From Metarhizobium sp017305935 (lineage in GTDB: Bacteria; Pseudomonadota; Alphaproteobacteria; Rhizobiales; Rhizobiaceae), in contig NZ_JARRIR010000003.1 of assembly GCF_029601685.1 (NCBI RefSeq), forward strand, positions 310,001 through 374,000: 64,000 bases of DNA. The letters are read 5' to 3'. Position 1 is the stretch's first letter. Each line of letters begins with the position of its first letter. Below, in pieces: positions 25,859-35,169 of this stretch. Under the pieces are notes generated by a model. The model did not search any database. It saw only the letters and a program-made list of their open reading frames with translations, and was not told the DNA's origin. A program made the translations under genes and the position numbers.

Positions 25859-26229
25859 GCCCATGCGTGGCGCCGCGAAAAAAATGCGGTTACGCAATTT
25901 TTCCTGCGCAGGGGCAGGCGGCGGGACGCGCCGACGATGCGCGGCAGACCGGCCGGCCAGAAAGACAAGGCGGAAGGAGACAAGGGAAAACAAACGGTTA
26001 ACGCGCGGCATCGAATTTTGTGCGGGGCGGGATCTCCGCGCCGGCCGCTTTCCCGCTGGAATCGCCCAAACCGCCGGGATTCAGGCGTTTTTAACCTCCT
26101 TGGCCTAGCTTCGGCTCAGCGCGACCTTGCGTCGCAGCCCCGCCATGACGGCGACCATCTTCCAGAAAAACGAATTCGGCCCCGCTGTCGCCAGACACGC
26201 GGCCGGGTGACATCCACGGGGGTTCCTCC
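25859..26229. other. Intergenic region before the chemoreceptor gene
   Basis: No gene or clear regulatory motif seen. It probably contains the chemoreceptor promoter; the AT-rich part at 25880-26000 is the best candidate area. Confidence 0.3.
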
Positions 26230-28329
26230 TTGCGTACACGTTTCAACCTCATGGCCAAGATCCTGATGGTGGCGTCGTTGGTCGTCGTCGCGTCGCTCAC
26301 GGGCTTCTCGGTCTATATCGACAGCCTGCAGCGCCAGACCACCGCCAAGGGCATCGGTGAGGACATCCAGTCGTCAGGAGAGCTGGCGGCGACCGGCATA
26401 GCCAACTGGCTGAATGCCCGCGTGATGCTCACCCAGTTCGCCGGCGACATCGCCGGCAAGGCGCCGTCGAACGACGCGATGCTCAAGGGCTTCGACAACC
26501 CGATGATGACGCGCGAATTCTCGATGATCTATTTCGGCTCCGAGCAGGACGGTTCGTTCACCCGCCTGCCGGCCGCCGAAATGCCCAAGGGTTACGATCC
26601 GCGCCTGCGCGGCTGGTACAAGGATGCCGTCGCCGCGCGCGGCCCGATCATCACCGATCCCTATACGGATGCCGCCTCCGGCGAGCTGGTGCTTTCGGTC
26701 GCCTCGCCCGTGGAGCGCGACGGCAAGCTGGCCGGCGTCGCCGGCACCGATTTCTCGCTCACCAGCCTGCTCGGCATGATCCGCGATATCGACATGGGCG
26801 GCATCGGCTCGGCCTTCCTGGTCAACAAGGACGGCACGGTCCTCGTCCACCCCGACAACGCCATGCTCGCCAAGAAGCTCGGCGACATCTTCCCCAAGGA
26901 GACGCCGGTCATCGGCGCCGGCCTCAGCCAGACCGAGTTGGCCGGCAAGCCGGTGCTGGTCAACTTCATTCCGGTGCATAACCTGCCGGTCGAAGGCTGG
27001 TATCTCTGTGTCATCGTCGATCGCGACATGGCCTATGCCGCCGTCGGCGAATTCCGCATCGCCGCCACCATCGCCACCGTCGTCGGCGTCATCGCCATGG
27101 TCGGCGTGCTCGCCATGCTGCTCTCGAACATGGTCGTCCGCCCGGTCGTGCGCATGACCGGCATGATGAGCAAGCTGGCGCGCGGCGATGTTTCCGAGGA
27201 AATTCCCGAAGCTCACCGCACCGACGAGATCGGCCAGATGGCCGCCGCCGTCGCCGTGTTCCGCGACAATATCGTCGAGCGCGGGCGGCTGACCCGCCAG
27301 GCCGAGGAAAACCAGGCGCTGACCGAGCGCGAACGCCAGGAACGCGAGGCGCTGAAGGCGCGCGAGGCGGAAACCGTCGCCTTTGCCACCCACACGCTGG
27401 CCGATGCGCTGGGACGCCTCGCCGATGGCGACCTCGTCTACCGCATCGAAACGCCCTTCGCCGGCGATCTCGACCGGCTGCGCCTCGACTACAACGGCTC
27501 CGTCTCCAAGCTGAACAAGGCGCTCAACACCGTGGGGCAGAAGGCGATGGCCATCGATGGCGGCGCCAACGAGATCCGCACCTCCGCCGACCAGCTGGCG
27601 CGGCGCACCGAGCAGCAGGCGGCCTCCGTCGAGGAGACCGCCGCCGCGCTGGAAGAGATCACCACGACGGTCAAGGACAGCGCGCGGCGCGCCGAGGAGG
27701 CCGGCAATCTCGTCACCCGCACCCGCGCCGGCGCCGAACAGTCCGGCGAGATCGTTCAGCGTGCCGTCGGCGCCATGCAGGGCATCGAGAAATCCTCCGA
27801 CGAGATCTCCAACATCATCGGCGTCATCGACGACATCGCCTTCCAGACCAATCTTCTGGCTTTGAATGCCGGCGTCGAGGCGGCGCGCGCGGGCGAGGCC
27901 GGCAAGGGATTTGCCGTCGTCGCCCAGGAAGTGCGCGAGCTGGCGCAGCGCTCGGCCAAGGCCGCCAAGGAGATCAAGGCGCTGATCACCACCTCCGGCG
28001 ACCAGGTGCGCGCCGGCGTCGATCTGGTCAACCAGACCGGCAAGGCGCTGGACGTCATCGTGCGCGAGGTGCAGGAGATCAATGCCCATGTCCACGCCAT
28101 CGTCACCGCGACGCGCGAGCAGGCGACGGGGCTGCAGGAGATAAACACCGCCGTCAACACCATGGACCAGGGCACCCAGCAGAACGCCGCCATGGTCGAG
28201 GAACAGACCGCCGCCAGCCACGGCCTCGCCGGCGAGGCGGCTGAGCTTGCCGCCCTGCTCGCCCAGTTCCGCCTGGACGGCGCACCGGCTTCGCCCCGGC
28301 AGACGCGCAACATCGCCTACGCGGCCTGA
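26230..28329 (+). CDS. Methyl-accepting chemotaxis protein with amino-acid-type dCache sensor
   Basis: A 699-residue chemoreceptor: TM1 about residues 9-30, periplasmic double-Cache domain 31-275, TM2 about 278-301, HAMP about 302-355, and a cytoplasmic signalling domain with the conserved hairpin tip (IDDIAFQTNLLALNAGVEAA, about residue 535). The sensor carries the residue set known to bind amino acids in dCache_1 domains, at matching spacing: Tyr122, Arg127, Trp129, Tyr130, Tyr145, Asp147 and Asp174. No C-terminal CheR-binding pentapeptide is seen. The start is TTG at 26230, behind GGGGG; ATG at 26251 is an alternative. It ends at a strong terminator. Confidence 0.93.
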   Translation: MRTRFNLMAKILMVASLVVVASLTGFSVYIDSLQRQTTAKGIGEDIQSSGELAATGIANWLNARVMLTQFAGDIAGKAPSNDAMLKGFDNPMMTREFSMIYFGSEQDGSFTRLPAAEMPKGYDPRLRGWYKDAVAARGPIITDPYTDAASGELVLSVASPVERDGKLAGVAGTDFSLTSLLGMIRDIDMGGIGSAFLVNKDGTVLVHPDNAMLAKKLGDIFPKETPVIGAGLSQTELAGKPVLVNFIPVHNLPVEGWYLCVIVDRDMAYAAVGEFRIAATIATVVGVIAMVGVLAMLLSNMVVRPVVRMTGMMSKLARGDVSEEIPEAHRTDEIGQMAAAVAVFRDNIVERGRLTRQAEENQALTERERQEREALKAREAETVAFATHTLADALGRLADGDLVYRIETPFAGDLDRLRLDYNGSVSKLNKALNTVGQKAMAIDGGANEIRTSADQLARRTEQQAASVEETAAALEEITTTVKDSARRAEEAGNLVTRTRAGAEQSGEIVQRAVGAMQGIEKSSDEISNIIGVIDDIAFQTNLLALNAGVEAARAGEAGKGFAVVAQEVRELAQRSAKAAKEIKALITTSGDQVRAGVDLVNQTGKALDVIVREVQEINAHVHAIVTATREQATGLQEINTAVNTMDQGTQQNAAMVEEQTAASHGLAGEAAELAALLAQFRLDGAPASPRQTRNIAYAA

Positions 28330-28354
28330 GGCGACGCAAGCTGCGCACGACAGG

Positions 28355-28390
28355 CCCTTCGCGACGGAACGCCGTCGCGAAGGGTTTTTT
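28355..28390 (+). terminator. Intrinsic terminator of the chemoreceptor gene
   Basis: CCCTTCGCGAC (28355-28365) pairs with GTCGCGAAGGG (28374-28384) and is followed by six T. It lies 25 bases after the stop codon. Confidence 0.95.
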
Positions 28391-28474
28391 GCGTGGAAGG
28401 GGAGGGGAAGCCCTCTCATCAAACCGGCCGTTCGATGCTATCACCCTGAAAAACCGCATTCAGGAGGCAAAGCC

Positions 28475-28720
28475 GTGAGCGACAATTGGAACAAGGGCGT
28501 GACTTTGGCGCTGGAAGGCCCGGGCAAATTCACGACGATCAGCACGCTGCAACAGGCCTCATGGGCCCTCATCGAGGATTGGCCGACCGAGGACGGCGAA
28601 GCCCTGGACCGCGCCCTGCTGGTCATCGAGGCCGCGCTCAAGGGCAGGAAGACGCCCGAACAGGCAAGAATGGCCTTCATCGCCGCAGCGCATGAAGCAC
28701 AGATCGAGATTCGCGAGTAG
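28475..28720 (+). CDS. DUF982 family small protein
   Basis: An 81-residue protein starting at GTG behind AGGAGG. The pattern NKGVTLALEGPGKFTTISTL, then QASWALIEDWPTEDGEALDR and AHEAQIEI, matches the DUF982 family, which is abundant in Rhizobiales, often in many copies and on plasmids. No biochemical function is known. It is cytoplasmic, with no neighbours in operon distance. Confidence 0.8.
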   Translation: MSDNWNKGVTLALEGPGKFTTISTLQQASWALIEDWPTEDGEALDRALLVIEAALKGRKTPEQARMAFIAAAHEAQIEIRE

Positions 28721-28886
28721 GGCGGGCGACTGCCCGAGGGGAACGACGACGCCACCGCTGCAAACGGCTGCATCTGGCCGGCTACCGTCATGACGCCGAA
28801 GCGTCAATGTCGCTCTCACTGCGTTTTCGTCGATTGTGGCGGGCTGTATGTTCGTTTCAATTGGTTTTTTTGAGGAAATAGAGCTT

Positions 28887-29318
28887 GTGAGATTTATTGC
28901 GTCGCTTTTGTTTCTTTTCCCGGCATCAGCGGTGGTGGCTCAGGTGCCGCCGGGACCACCGCCATGGTCATGCTCTTTGGTGGCAGCGTGCAATGTTGCG
29001 GATGTGTGCATTCCTCTGCATGCCATTCCCATGCGGTTGCGCTTCAAGCTTACTCAGGTCGATGGTGATGCGAGACGGTATCATCTGGAAGGAAATGATG
29101 GATTTGAGGACATCGCGTTGGAACTTCCCAGCCTGGAGGACGCGAAACACTTTGCCGAAACCTACAGCTCCAATGAGCCGACGCCGCTTATGCTGATCCG
29201 AAACGACAGGGTTTTCGATGCACATGGTTTCTGGCTCCAGGCCATCTGGCGGCGCGGCGGCGGCGGGCACGTCGTGGCAGACGAAAAAATGCTCGTCGCT
29301 TGCGACAGCATTCGGTAG
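28887..29318 (+). CDS. Unknown exported protein, about 143 residues
   Basis: No recognised family. With the GTG at 28887 the protein begins with a clear signal peptide (MRFIASLLFLFPASAVVAQV). The frame is open from 28836, but that start puts charged residues before the hydrophobic core. The mature part contains several cysteines (WSCSLVAACNVADVC and a late VACDSIR), suggesting disulfides in the periplasm. Base composition is lower in GC than the neighbours, a hint of recent acquisition. Confidence 0.5.
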   Translation: MRFIASLLFLFPASAVVAQVPPGPPPWSCSLVAACNVADVCIPLHAIPMRLRFKLTQVDGDARRYHLEGNDGFEDIALELPSLEDAKHFAETYSSNEPTPLMLIRNDRVFDAHGFWLQAIWRRGGGGHVVADEKMLVACDSIR

Positions 29319-29477
29319 ACATGTATTTCGATCGTAAAATTCTTATGCAGAAGCCGCGTTTTTGCGACCGAGTTTTGCAATGCGTCTGGGCCGCTTCGGG
29401 TTGGCTGCGCACCCGCTTGCGGCTGCGCACCACGAGCGGCTGTGTTGTTCGCCATAGCGCCAGCCTGCTCAGACCGA

Positions 29478-29867
29478 CTATTCCGCCGGTGGCTCAAGTC
29501 CGTTCGGCAGCGAAATCCAGATGACGGTCTGGGCCTGCGGGGCATGGCGCGACAGATGGCCTTTGCCATGCGTGTCCTCGACCAGCACGAAGCTGCCGGC
29601 CGGGACATGGCGGACGGCTCCGTCGCTGGTCTCGTAGTCCACCGCGCCATCCAGCCGGATCGTCAGCACCGGTTCCGGCACCGTGTGCCAGGCGACCGGG
29701 CGCATGCCGGCGGGGATATGGGTGATGCGCACGCGCGATGCCGGATAGCTGGCCGTCACATCGAAAGGAACGGCGTCGGGATGCACCGATACCGGCATTG
29801 TCGGCAATTCGATCTCGTCGAAATGGGATTCGCCATCCGGGGTGGCGTAGATGCGAAGGCATTTCAT
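29478..29867 (-). CDS. Small cupin-fold protein
   Basis: A 129-residue protein with a single cupin-like barrel. Visible elements are ITHIPAGMRPVAWHTVPEPV and LTIRLDGAVDYETSDG, followed by HVPAGSFVLVEDTHGKGHLS. The His, Glu and second-motif His positions suggest a metal site. Proteins like this are widespread and poorly characterised. It stands alone, between an unknown exported protein and a YCII-like gene. Confidence 0.7.
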   Translation of the reverse strand: MKCLRIYATPDGESHFDEIELPTMPVSVHPDAVPFDVTASYPASRVRITHIPAGMRPVAWHTVPEPVLTIRLDGAVDYETSDGAVRHVPAGSFVLVEDTHGKGHLSRHAPQAQTVIWISLPNGLEPPAE

Positions 29868-30108
29868 GCGGACAGTTCCATCTCGGTTGATGCGCTGACG
29901 GTATGGCTGTCTAGCATGGGATTACGGATCGATACCACATGCAGACACTATCCCTGCCTTCCGCTTCCGGCCGCTTCCGCATCGCCAACTTCCCGTATTC
30001 GACCGATACCCTGGCAATAGGTCCGTGACTTCGCGGAATATAGCGTGGCTGCAAAAGCATCGCAAAACCGGTAAGCTCTGTCGTGGCGCATTCTCATGGA
30101 GGTGGTTC

Positions 30109-30447
30109 ATGCCCCGTTTTCTTGCCGTTTACACCATGAAATCGGAAGACGTCGCGTCTTTCAGAAGCATGCCGAAAGCCGATCAGGACGCTGTCGATGC
30201 CGTCGGGGTCAAACAGTGGGCGGCCTGGGAGGAAAAAAATGCCGCGTCAATCCTGGATCGTGGCGGCATGGTCGGGAAAACGACACGCGTCACCCGGGAC
30301 GGCGTTTCCGAGGCGGTCAATCCGTTCTGCGGCTATCTGGTCGTCGAGGCCGAGAGCGCCGATGCCGCCGCTCAGCTTTTCCTCGACCATCCCCACATCA
30401 CGGTCTTTCCCGGCGATGGCGTCGATATCATGCCCTTCGTCACCTAA
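30109..30447 (+). CDS. YCII-like small protein
   Basis: A 112-residue protein starting MPRFLAVYTMKSEDVASFRS behind a GGAGGTGG ribosome site. The alternating pattern ending in GYLVVEAESADAAAQLFLDH and then PGDGVDIMPF resembles the YCII/DGPF fold (ferredoxin-like alpha-beta). These proteins are small cytoplasmic enzymes or stress proteins of mostly unknown role. Confidence 0.65.
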   Translation: MPRFLAVYTMKSEDVASFRSMPKADQDAVDAVGVKQWAAWEEKNAASILDRGGMVGKTTRVTRDGVSEAVNPFCGYLVVEAESADAAAQLFLDHPHITVFPGDGVDIMPFVT

Positions 30448-30534
30448 GTGCTTGCGCCCGCGGTGGCGTAGCGGTGGAAGCCCGCGTCGGGCCGAAGCCG
30501 CCATGCGTTTTCGGCCGCGACACCTTGGAAAGGG

Positions 30535-30777
30535 TTACGAGGCCGAGAAGGTCACCGTCACGCCGCGCTGGCGAAAATAGGCCTGCATCAGCTTGCGGCC
30601 CGAGCGGTTGTTCTGCACGAGCTTCGCCGGGTCGAAGACGGCCTGTTTCAGGCCCTCGCGCGTCAGCGCCGCCTTGAGGGTGGCGATATGCGTGTCGAGA
30701 TCGGCATTATCCGCCTGCAGCGATTGATAGATGCGGTCTGTTGCCTCTGCTACGGTCGGTTCGCTCAATGCTTGCAC
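30535..30777 (-). CDS. Small conserved-looking hypothetical protein, 80 residues
   Basis: A short acidic-then-basic protein, MQALSEPTVAEATDRIYQSL, with helical content and a final GRKLMQAYFRQRGVTVTF. I do not recognise it. The codon use fits the neighbouring genes, and it fills the space between the YCII-like gene and manC. The 287 bases up to manC hold no other feature I can support. Confidence 0.5.
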   Translation of the reverse strand: MQALSEPTVAEATDRIYQSLQADNADLDTHIATLKAALTREGLKQAVFDPAKLVQNNRSGRKLMQAYFRQRGVTVTFSAS

Positions 30778-31064
30778 TCCTGTTTCGGCTGGCGGGGGCC
30801 AGGGTTCTTCTTCGCCCTGACCCTATCGCGGCGAATGATGGCGCCGTCAATGGGGCAGCGTGCCGGGCAGGGGGGCGCGGTTGTGTCTCGCGCGCCGCAT
30901 GTACCGTAAAATGACGTGTCGCGCGGTCCAAAAATCAATTCCGATTTGCCGGCCTTTGCTGTAGAACCCCTCGCGCGGCCCTGGAAGGCGGGCCGCCGGC
31001 AGGGCCGATGAACCTTCCGCCGGGCATGGCGAGACCGGCCGCCAGTTTTGAGGATAGTGCACAG

Positions 31065-32492
31065 ATGAGCAAGAAAATCGTTCCCGTCATTCTGGCCGGC
31101 GGCAAGGGCACCCGGCTCTGGCCGCTGTCGCGCGCCACCGCGCCAAAACAGTTCATCCAGTTCGTCGGCGACCAGACCCTGTTCCAGGAAACGCTGATGC
31201 GCGTGTCCGACACCGCCGTCTACGAAGCGCCGATCGTGCTGACCAACGAGGAATTCCGCTTCCTCGTGGCCGAACAGGCGCGCGAGGTGGGCGTGGCGCT
31301 CTCCACCGTGCTTCTGGAGCCGATGGCGCGCAACACCGCGCCGGCCGTCGCCGCCGCTGCTGCCGTCGTTGCCGAGCGTTTCGATGCCGATACCGTCATC
31401 CATGTGTTGGGTTCGGATTACGAAATCGACGCCAACGCCACCTATTTCGATTGCGTGCGCACCGCCCGCGACGGCGCCGCCTCCGGCAAGCTGGTGACCT
31501 TCGGCATCACGCCGACCGAGCCGGCCACCGGCTATGGCTATATCGAGGGCGGCACGGAGGTCGGAAACGGCATCCAGGCCGTCAAGCGCTTCATCGAGAA
31601 GCCGGTTCTGGAAAAGGCCGAGGACATGCTGGCCGCCGGCGGTTTCTACTGGAATTCCGGCATGTTCATGTTCAAGGTCTCGACGCTGCTGGCCGAAATG
31701 AACGAATATGCGCCGGAAGTTGTGCGCGCCGCCAGCGAGGCCGTGCGCGCCGCCGTCAACGATCTCGATTTCACCCGCCTCGACGCCGAAGCGTTTTCGA
31801 AGAGCCCCGACATTTCCATCGACTATGCGATCATGGAAAAGACCGCCAACGCCACGGTTGTGCCTTCGCCCTTCCGCTGGTCGGATCTGGGAAGCTGGGA
31901 TTCGGTGTGGAAATCCGGCGACCGCGACGCCGACGGCAACGTCGCCACCGGCAATACGACGGTCGTCAACACCCGCAATTCGCTGGTCATGACCCATGGC
32001 GTGCATCTGGCCGTGCAGGGGCTGGAAGACGTCGCCGTCATCGCCAGCGAGGATGCCGTCTATGTCGGCAATCTCAAGGACAGCCAGAATGTCGGCAGCC
32101 TCGTCAAGCTGCTGGCCAAGTCGCCGAAAACCTCGAAGCTGACCGAGCTGCACCCGACCTCCTACCGCCCCTGGGGCGGCTATACCTCGATCTGCAACGG
32201 CGACCGCTTCCAGGTGAAGCGCATCTTCGTGACGCCGGGCAAGAAGCTGTCGCTGCAGAAGCACCATCACCGTTCCGAACACTGGATCGTCGTCAAGGGC
32301 ACGGCCGAAGTCACCGTCGGCGACAAGGTGCAGATGCTGCGCGAAAACGAATCCGTCTACATTCCGCTCGGCGAAATGCACCGCCTCGCCAATCCCGGCA
32401 AGATCATGCTGGAACTGATCGAGGTGCAGACGGGGTCGTATCTGGGCGAAGACGATATCGTGCGTATCGTCGACGAGTTCGGGCGGACCTGA
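31065..32492 (+). CDS. manC: Mannose-1-phosphate guanylyltransferase / mannose-6-phosphate isomerase
   Basis: A 475-residue bifunctional type II enzyme making GDP-mannose for polysaccharide synthesis. The nucleotidyltransferase signature ILAGGKGTRLWPLSR is at residues 9-23, FIEKPVLEKAEDMLAAGGFY and NSGMFMF follow, and the C-terminal isomerase cupin has QKHHHRSEHWIVVKGTAEVT (about 408-427). The start at 31065 fits the family (MSKKIVPVILAGG). It is monocistronic here, although polysaccharide genes are usually elsewhere in rhizobia. Confidence 0.94.
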   Translation: MSKKIVPVILAGGKGTRLWPLSRATAPKQFIQFVGDQTLFQETLMRVSDTAVYEAPIVLTNEEFRFLVAEQAREVGVALSTVLLEPMARNTAPAVAAAAAVVAERFDADTVIHVLGSDYEIDANATYFDCVRTARDGAASGKLVTFGITPTEPATGYGYIEGGTEVGNGIQAVKRFIEKPVLEKAEDMLAAGGFYWNSGMFMFKVSTLLAEMNEYAPEVVRAASEAVRAAVNDLDFTRLDAEAFSKSPDISIDYAIMEKTANATVVPSPFRWSDLGSWDSVWKSGDRDADGNVATGNTTVVNTRNSLVMTHGVHLAVQGLEDVAVIASEDAVYVGNLKDSQNVGSLVKLLAKSPKTSKLTELHPTSYRPWGGYTSICNGDRFQVKRIFVTPGKKLSLQKHHHRSEHWIVVKGTAEVTVGDKVQMLRENESVYIPLGEMHRLANPGKIMLELIEVQTGSYLGEDDIVRIVDEFGRT

Positions 32493-32549
32493 GCCTGTCA
32501 TCCTTATCCCTCTCCCTGCCATGTCGGGGGGAGGGGACTTGCACGGCGA

Positions 32550-32999
32550 CTAAGCGCCCGTGAACTGTTTGTATTGCGCTTTCAGGCGTTCCTTCATGGC
32601 ATCGGTAAAATGGCCGGAAATCGTCGACCTGCCCTTCGCGTTTGAAAAATAACGCGGGGACCAGGGAAGCGTCAGGTGATCGCTCAGATCGAAGACGGTA
32701 TCGACGCTCAGCCCGCAGGCCCGCTTCTCTTCGGCATCGTCCACATGCAGGCCATGCGGCGGATTGAACTTGTCGATCTGCTTGGTTCCGTAGATGACAA
32801 CGACATAGCCGACGGCATGGCGCACGCCCTTGATCAGGGTGTCGCGCCGATAAACCCTGCGCACCAGGCAAGGCCGCGCCACGGGACCGGGCTCAAGCCC
32901 CTGCTGTCGATACGGAAAATGGCACCAGATAATATCAAAAGCGACCGGCAAGGCGGTCGCTTCGAGATCGAAAATATCGTCGGGACCGAGGTCCGGCAA
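32550..32999 (-). CDS. PemK/MazF-like toxin domain protein
   Basis: A 149-residue protein whose first half resembles the PemK/MazF mRNA-interferase barrel: FDIIWCHFPYRQQGL, then PGPVARPCLVRRV and YVVVIYGTKQIDKF. The C-terminal part (LTLPWSPRYFSNAKGRSTIS) is typical of a rhizobial branch of this family. The start is probably TTG at 32999, directly after the stop of the upstream small gene, with GGAGAGG upstream. It would cleave RNA in the cytoplasm if active. Toxin activity is inferred from similarity only. Confidence 0.65.
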   Translation of the reverse strand: MPDLGPDDIFDLEATALPVAFDIIWCHFPYRQQGLEPGPVARPCLVRRVYRRDTLIKGVRHAVGYVVVIYGTKQIDKFNPPHGLHVDDAEEKRACGLSVDTVFDLSDHLTLPWSPRYFSNAKGRSTISGHFTDAMKERLKAQYKQFTGA

Positions 33000-33215
33000 T
33001 TACCAGCCAACCTCTCCGACCGGCACCAGGTCATCGGGCGTCGGCCCGAATCGGTCTTCAACATCCTTCCGCAGGGCGGCTTTCCATTCGTCCGGCGACA
33101 TGCCGTTATAGTCGGCTTCTTCGGCTGAGGGTTTGGAAAAGGCGCGCGCCTTTCCATCGTCCGCGCGGCTGTGGCGCGGGTGATGATGGGGTATGCTGGA
33201 TTTCGCGGTGGCCAT
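33000..33215 (-). CDS. Small protein coupled to the PemK-like gene (candidate antitoxin)
   Basis: A 71-residue protein, MATAKSSIPHHHPRHSRADD, with a basic, disordered N terminus and a helical acidic C terminus (MSPDEWKAALRKDVEDRFG). GGGAG precedes its ATG. It ends exactly where the PemK-like gene begins, the arrangement of an antitoxin-toxin pair, but it is unlike the known MazE or PemI families. Antitoxin function is a guess from position. Confidence 0.5.
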   Translation of the reverse strand: MATAKSSIPHHHPRHSRADDGKARAFSKPSAEEADYNGMSPDEWKAALRKDVEDRFGPTPDDLVPVGEVGW

Positions 33216-33297
33216 TCTCAACTCCCGGAATCCCAAACGGCGAGGATTCAACGTCCTTAAACAATAGGCGTTCCCGACGTCGTTTGCAATCCAGCCC

Positions 33298-33777
33298 TCA
33301 CTCCTCATCGAACGCCAGCGTCGGCTGCAGTTTCACATGTTGCGCGACGGTGATCGAGCGGTAGGTCTTGATGATCGGGCAGCGGCGCATGAAGTCGCGG
33401 GTGACTTCGCGGAATTCTTCCATGTCGGCGACGTTGAGGCAGGCGAGGATGTCGGTGTCGCCGGTGATGACGTCGCAGCAGGAGACGTAAGGCGAGGCGC
33501 GCAGCACGTCGATCAGCGCGTTGAACATGTCGAGCTGGTGCGAGGACAGCGAAATTTCGATCCACAGCGAGAGTTTGCGCTCCGAATAGGCGCGGTTGAC
33601 CACCGAGATATCGCCGAGGATGACGCCGGCGTCGCGCAAGCGGCGGATGCGGCGGTGGCAGGCGGGCTGGGAAATGCCGACCTTGTCGGCGAGTTGCTGG
33701 AAGGTCGGCAGGCTCGATTGCTGCATCAGGTTCAGGAGTTTTCGGTCGATGCGATCGAGAACGAGCTTTTGCGACAT
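33298..33777 (-). CDS. Lrp/AsnC family regulator
   Basis: A 159-residue Lrp-type regulator: helix-turn-helix at about residues 8-55 (IDRKLLNLMQQSSLPTFQQL and KVGISQPACHRRIRRL) and a RAM ligand-binding domain with GDTDILACLNVADMEEF. It lies divergent to a Cys/Met-metabolism PLP enzyme, so it probably controls that gene with an amino acid as effector. A start further upstream, at 34005, is possible in frame but lacks similarity. Confidence 0.9.
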   Translation of the reverse strand: MSQKLVLDRIDRKLLNLMQQSSLPTFQQLADKVGISQPACHRRIRRLRDAGVILGDISVVNRAYSERKLSLWIEISLSSHQLDMFNALIDVLRASPYVSCCDVITGDTDILACLNVADMEEFREVTRDFMRRCPIIKTYRSITVAQHVKLQPTLAFDEE

Positions 33778-34003
33778 CGCGGGACTCCATGATAGATGTG
33801 CCCGTTTGCTAGAGCCTTTCCCCCACCGTGGCAAGGCGAGCGCGGCGGAAGATTTATGCGTGACGAGCCGCATTCGGTTATGAATTTCTCGCCCCGGCGG
33901 ATCACTATGAGAAAACCATAATCCCCGCCAATGCCATACTCGCCTCCGGGCCGGCTTCGGGAGGCGGCCCCGGAATTTCAAGGGACGGGGAATTTTGGTT
34001 CGC

Positions 34004-35146
34004 ATGCCGCACTACGTTGCCGATACCACGCTGGCGCAAGGCGCCTGCGAGATCCACGATCCGACCGGCGCGGTGGTGCCGCCGATCCATCTGGCGACGA
34101 CCTTTTTGCGCCCGCCGGAGGGATATTCGGCGGATGGCTGGAGCTATAGCCGCTACGGCTATCCGGGGCTGGAGCAGCCGGAAGCGACGCTAAAGGTGCT
34201 GGAAGGCGCTGCCGATTGCCGGCTGTTCGCTTCGGGCATGTCGGCGATGACGGCGGTGCTGCTGGCGCTGAAGCCCGGCGATCACTGCGTTTTCCCCATC
34301 GACATGTATCACGGGCTGCGCACCTGGCTGAAGCAGTACTCCGCCCATTGGGGCATCGGCATCGACCATGTCGACATGACAGACCTCGATGCGGTGCGCG
34401 AAAAACTCGTGCCCGGCGCGACACGCCTCGTCTGGGCGGAAACGCCCTCCAATCCCCATTGGCATATCTACGATCTCACGGCCCTTGCCGAGATTGCGCA
34501 CGCGGCCGGCGCGCGCCTCGTGGTCGACAATACCGTGGCGACGCCGATCCTGACGCAGCCGATTTCCTTCGGCGCCGATCTCGTCGTCCATTCCGCCACC
34601 AAATATCTGAACGGCCATTCCGACGTGCTGGCCGGTGCGGCGCTGACGGCGAAGGCCGACGATTTCTGGGAAAAGGTAGTCTTCAACCGGGATTATACCG
34701 GCGGTCTGCTCGGCCAGTTCCAGGCGGCGCTGCTGATGCGCGGCATGAGGACGCTGCATTTGCGCGTCGAGCGCGCCTGTCGGTCAGCCGAGGCGCTGGC
34801 GGCGGCGTTGCAGACCCATCCGCGGGTCAAGGCGGTGTTTTATCCGGGCCTGAAAAACCATCCCGGCCATGGGCTGGCGGCGCGGCAGATGCGCGGCGGC
34901 TTCGGCGGCATGGTCTCGGCCATCGTCGAAGGCGGCAGGCAAGAGGCCGAACGGGTGATGCAGCGCACGCGCATCTGGAAACCGGCGACCTCGCTCGGCG
35001 GCGTCGAAAGCCTGGTTGAGCGGCGCGAGGCGGTGGAAGGGCCGAATTCGCATGTCGATGCGGCGCTGCTGCGCTTTTCGGTCGGCATCGAAGGCACGCA
35101 GGATCTGATCGACGATATTTTCAGCGCCCTCGAAGCGGGCAGATAA
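34004..35146 (+). CDS. Cystathionine beta-lyase/gamma-synthase family PLP enzyme
   Basis: A 380-residue Cys/Met-metabolism PLP enzyme. Typical elements: HYVADTTLAQGACEIHDPTG, YSRYGYPGLEQPEATLKVLE, the FASGMSAMTA phosphate-binding loop, WAETPSNPHWHIYD, and the PLP-lysine in SATKYLNGHSD. Sequence alone does not separate cystathionine lyase, gamma-synthase and related lyases. It is divergent from an Lrp-type gene and 23 bases upstream of a peptide-type transporter operon, suggesting use of an imported sulfur amino acid or peptide. TTG at 33995 is an alternative start with a closer ribosome site. Confidence 0.85.
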   Translation: MPHYVADTTLAQGACEIHDPTGAVVPPIHLATTFLRPPEGYSADGWSYSRYGYPGLEQPEATLKVLEGAADCRLFASGMSAMTAVLLALKPGDHCVFPIDMYHGLRTWLKQYSAHWGIGIDHVDMTDLDAVREKLVPGATRLVWAETPSNPHWHIYDLTALAEIAHAAGARLVVDNTVATPILTQPISFGADLVVHSATKYLNGHSDVLAGAALTAKADDFWEKVVFNRDYTGGLLGQFQAALLMRGMRTLHLRVERACRSAEALAAALQTHPRVKAVFYPGLKNHPGHGLAARQMRGGFGGMVSAIVEGGRQEAERVMQRTRIWKPATSLGGVESLVERREAVEGPNSHVDAALLRFSVGIEGTQDLIDDIFSALEAGR

Positions 35147-35169
35147 CAGGCAGCAAAGGGATAGATCGC

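Noticed and set aside
26374..28422. A 682-codon minus-strand frame
   Set aside because: Antisense shadow of the chemoreceptor gene, with no recognisable motif.
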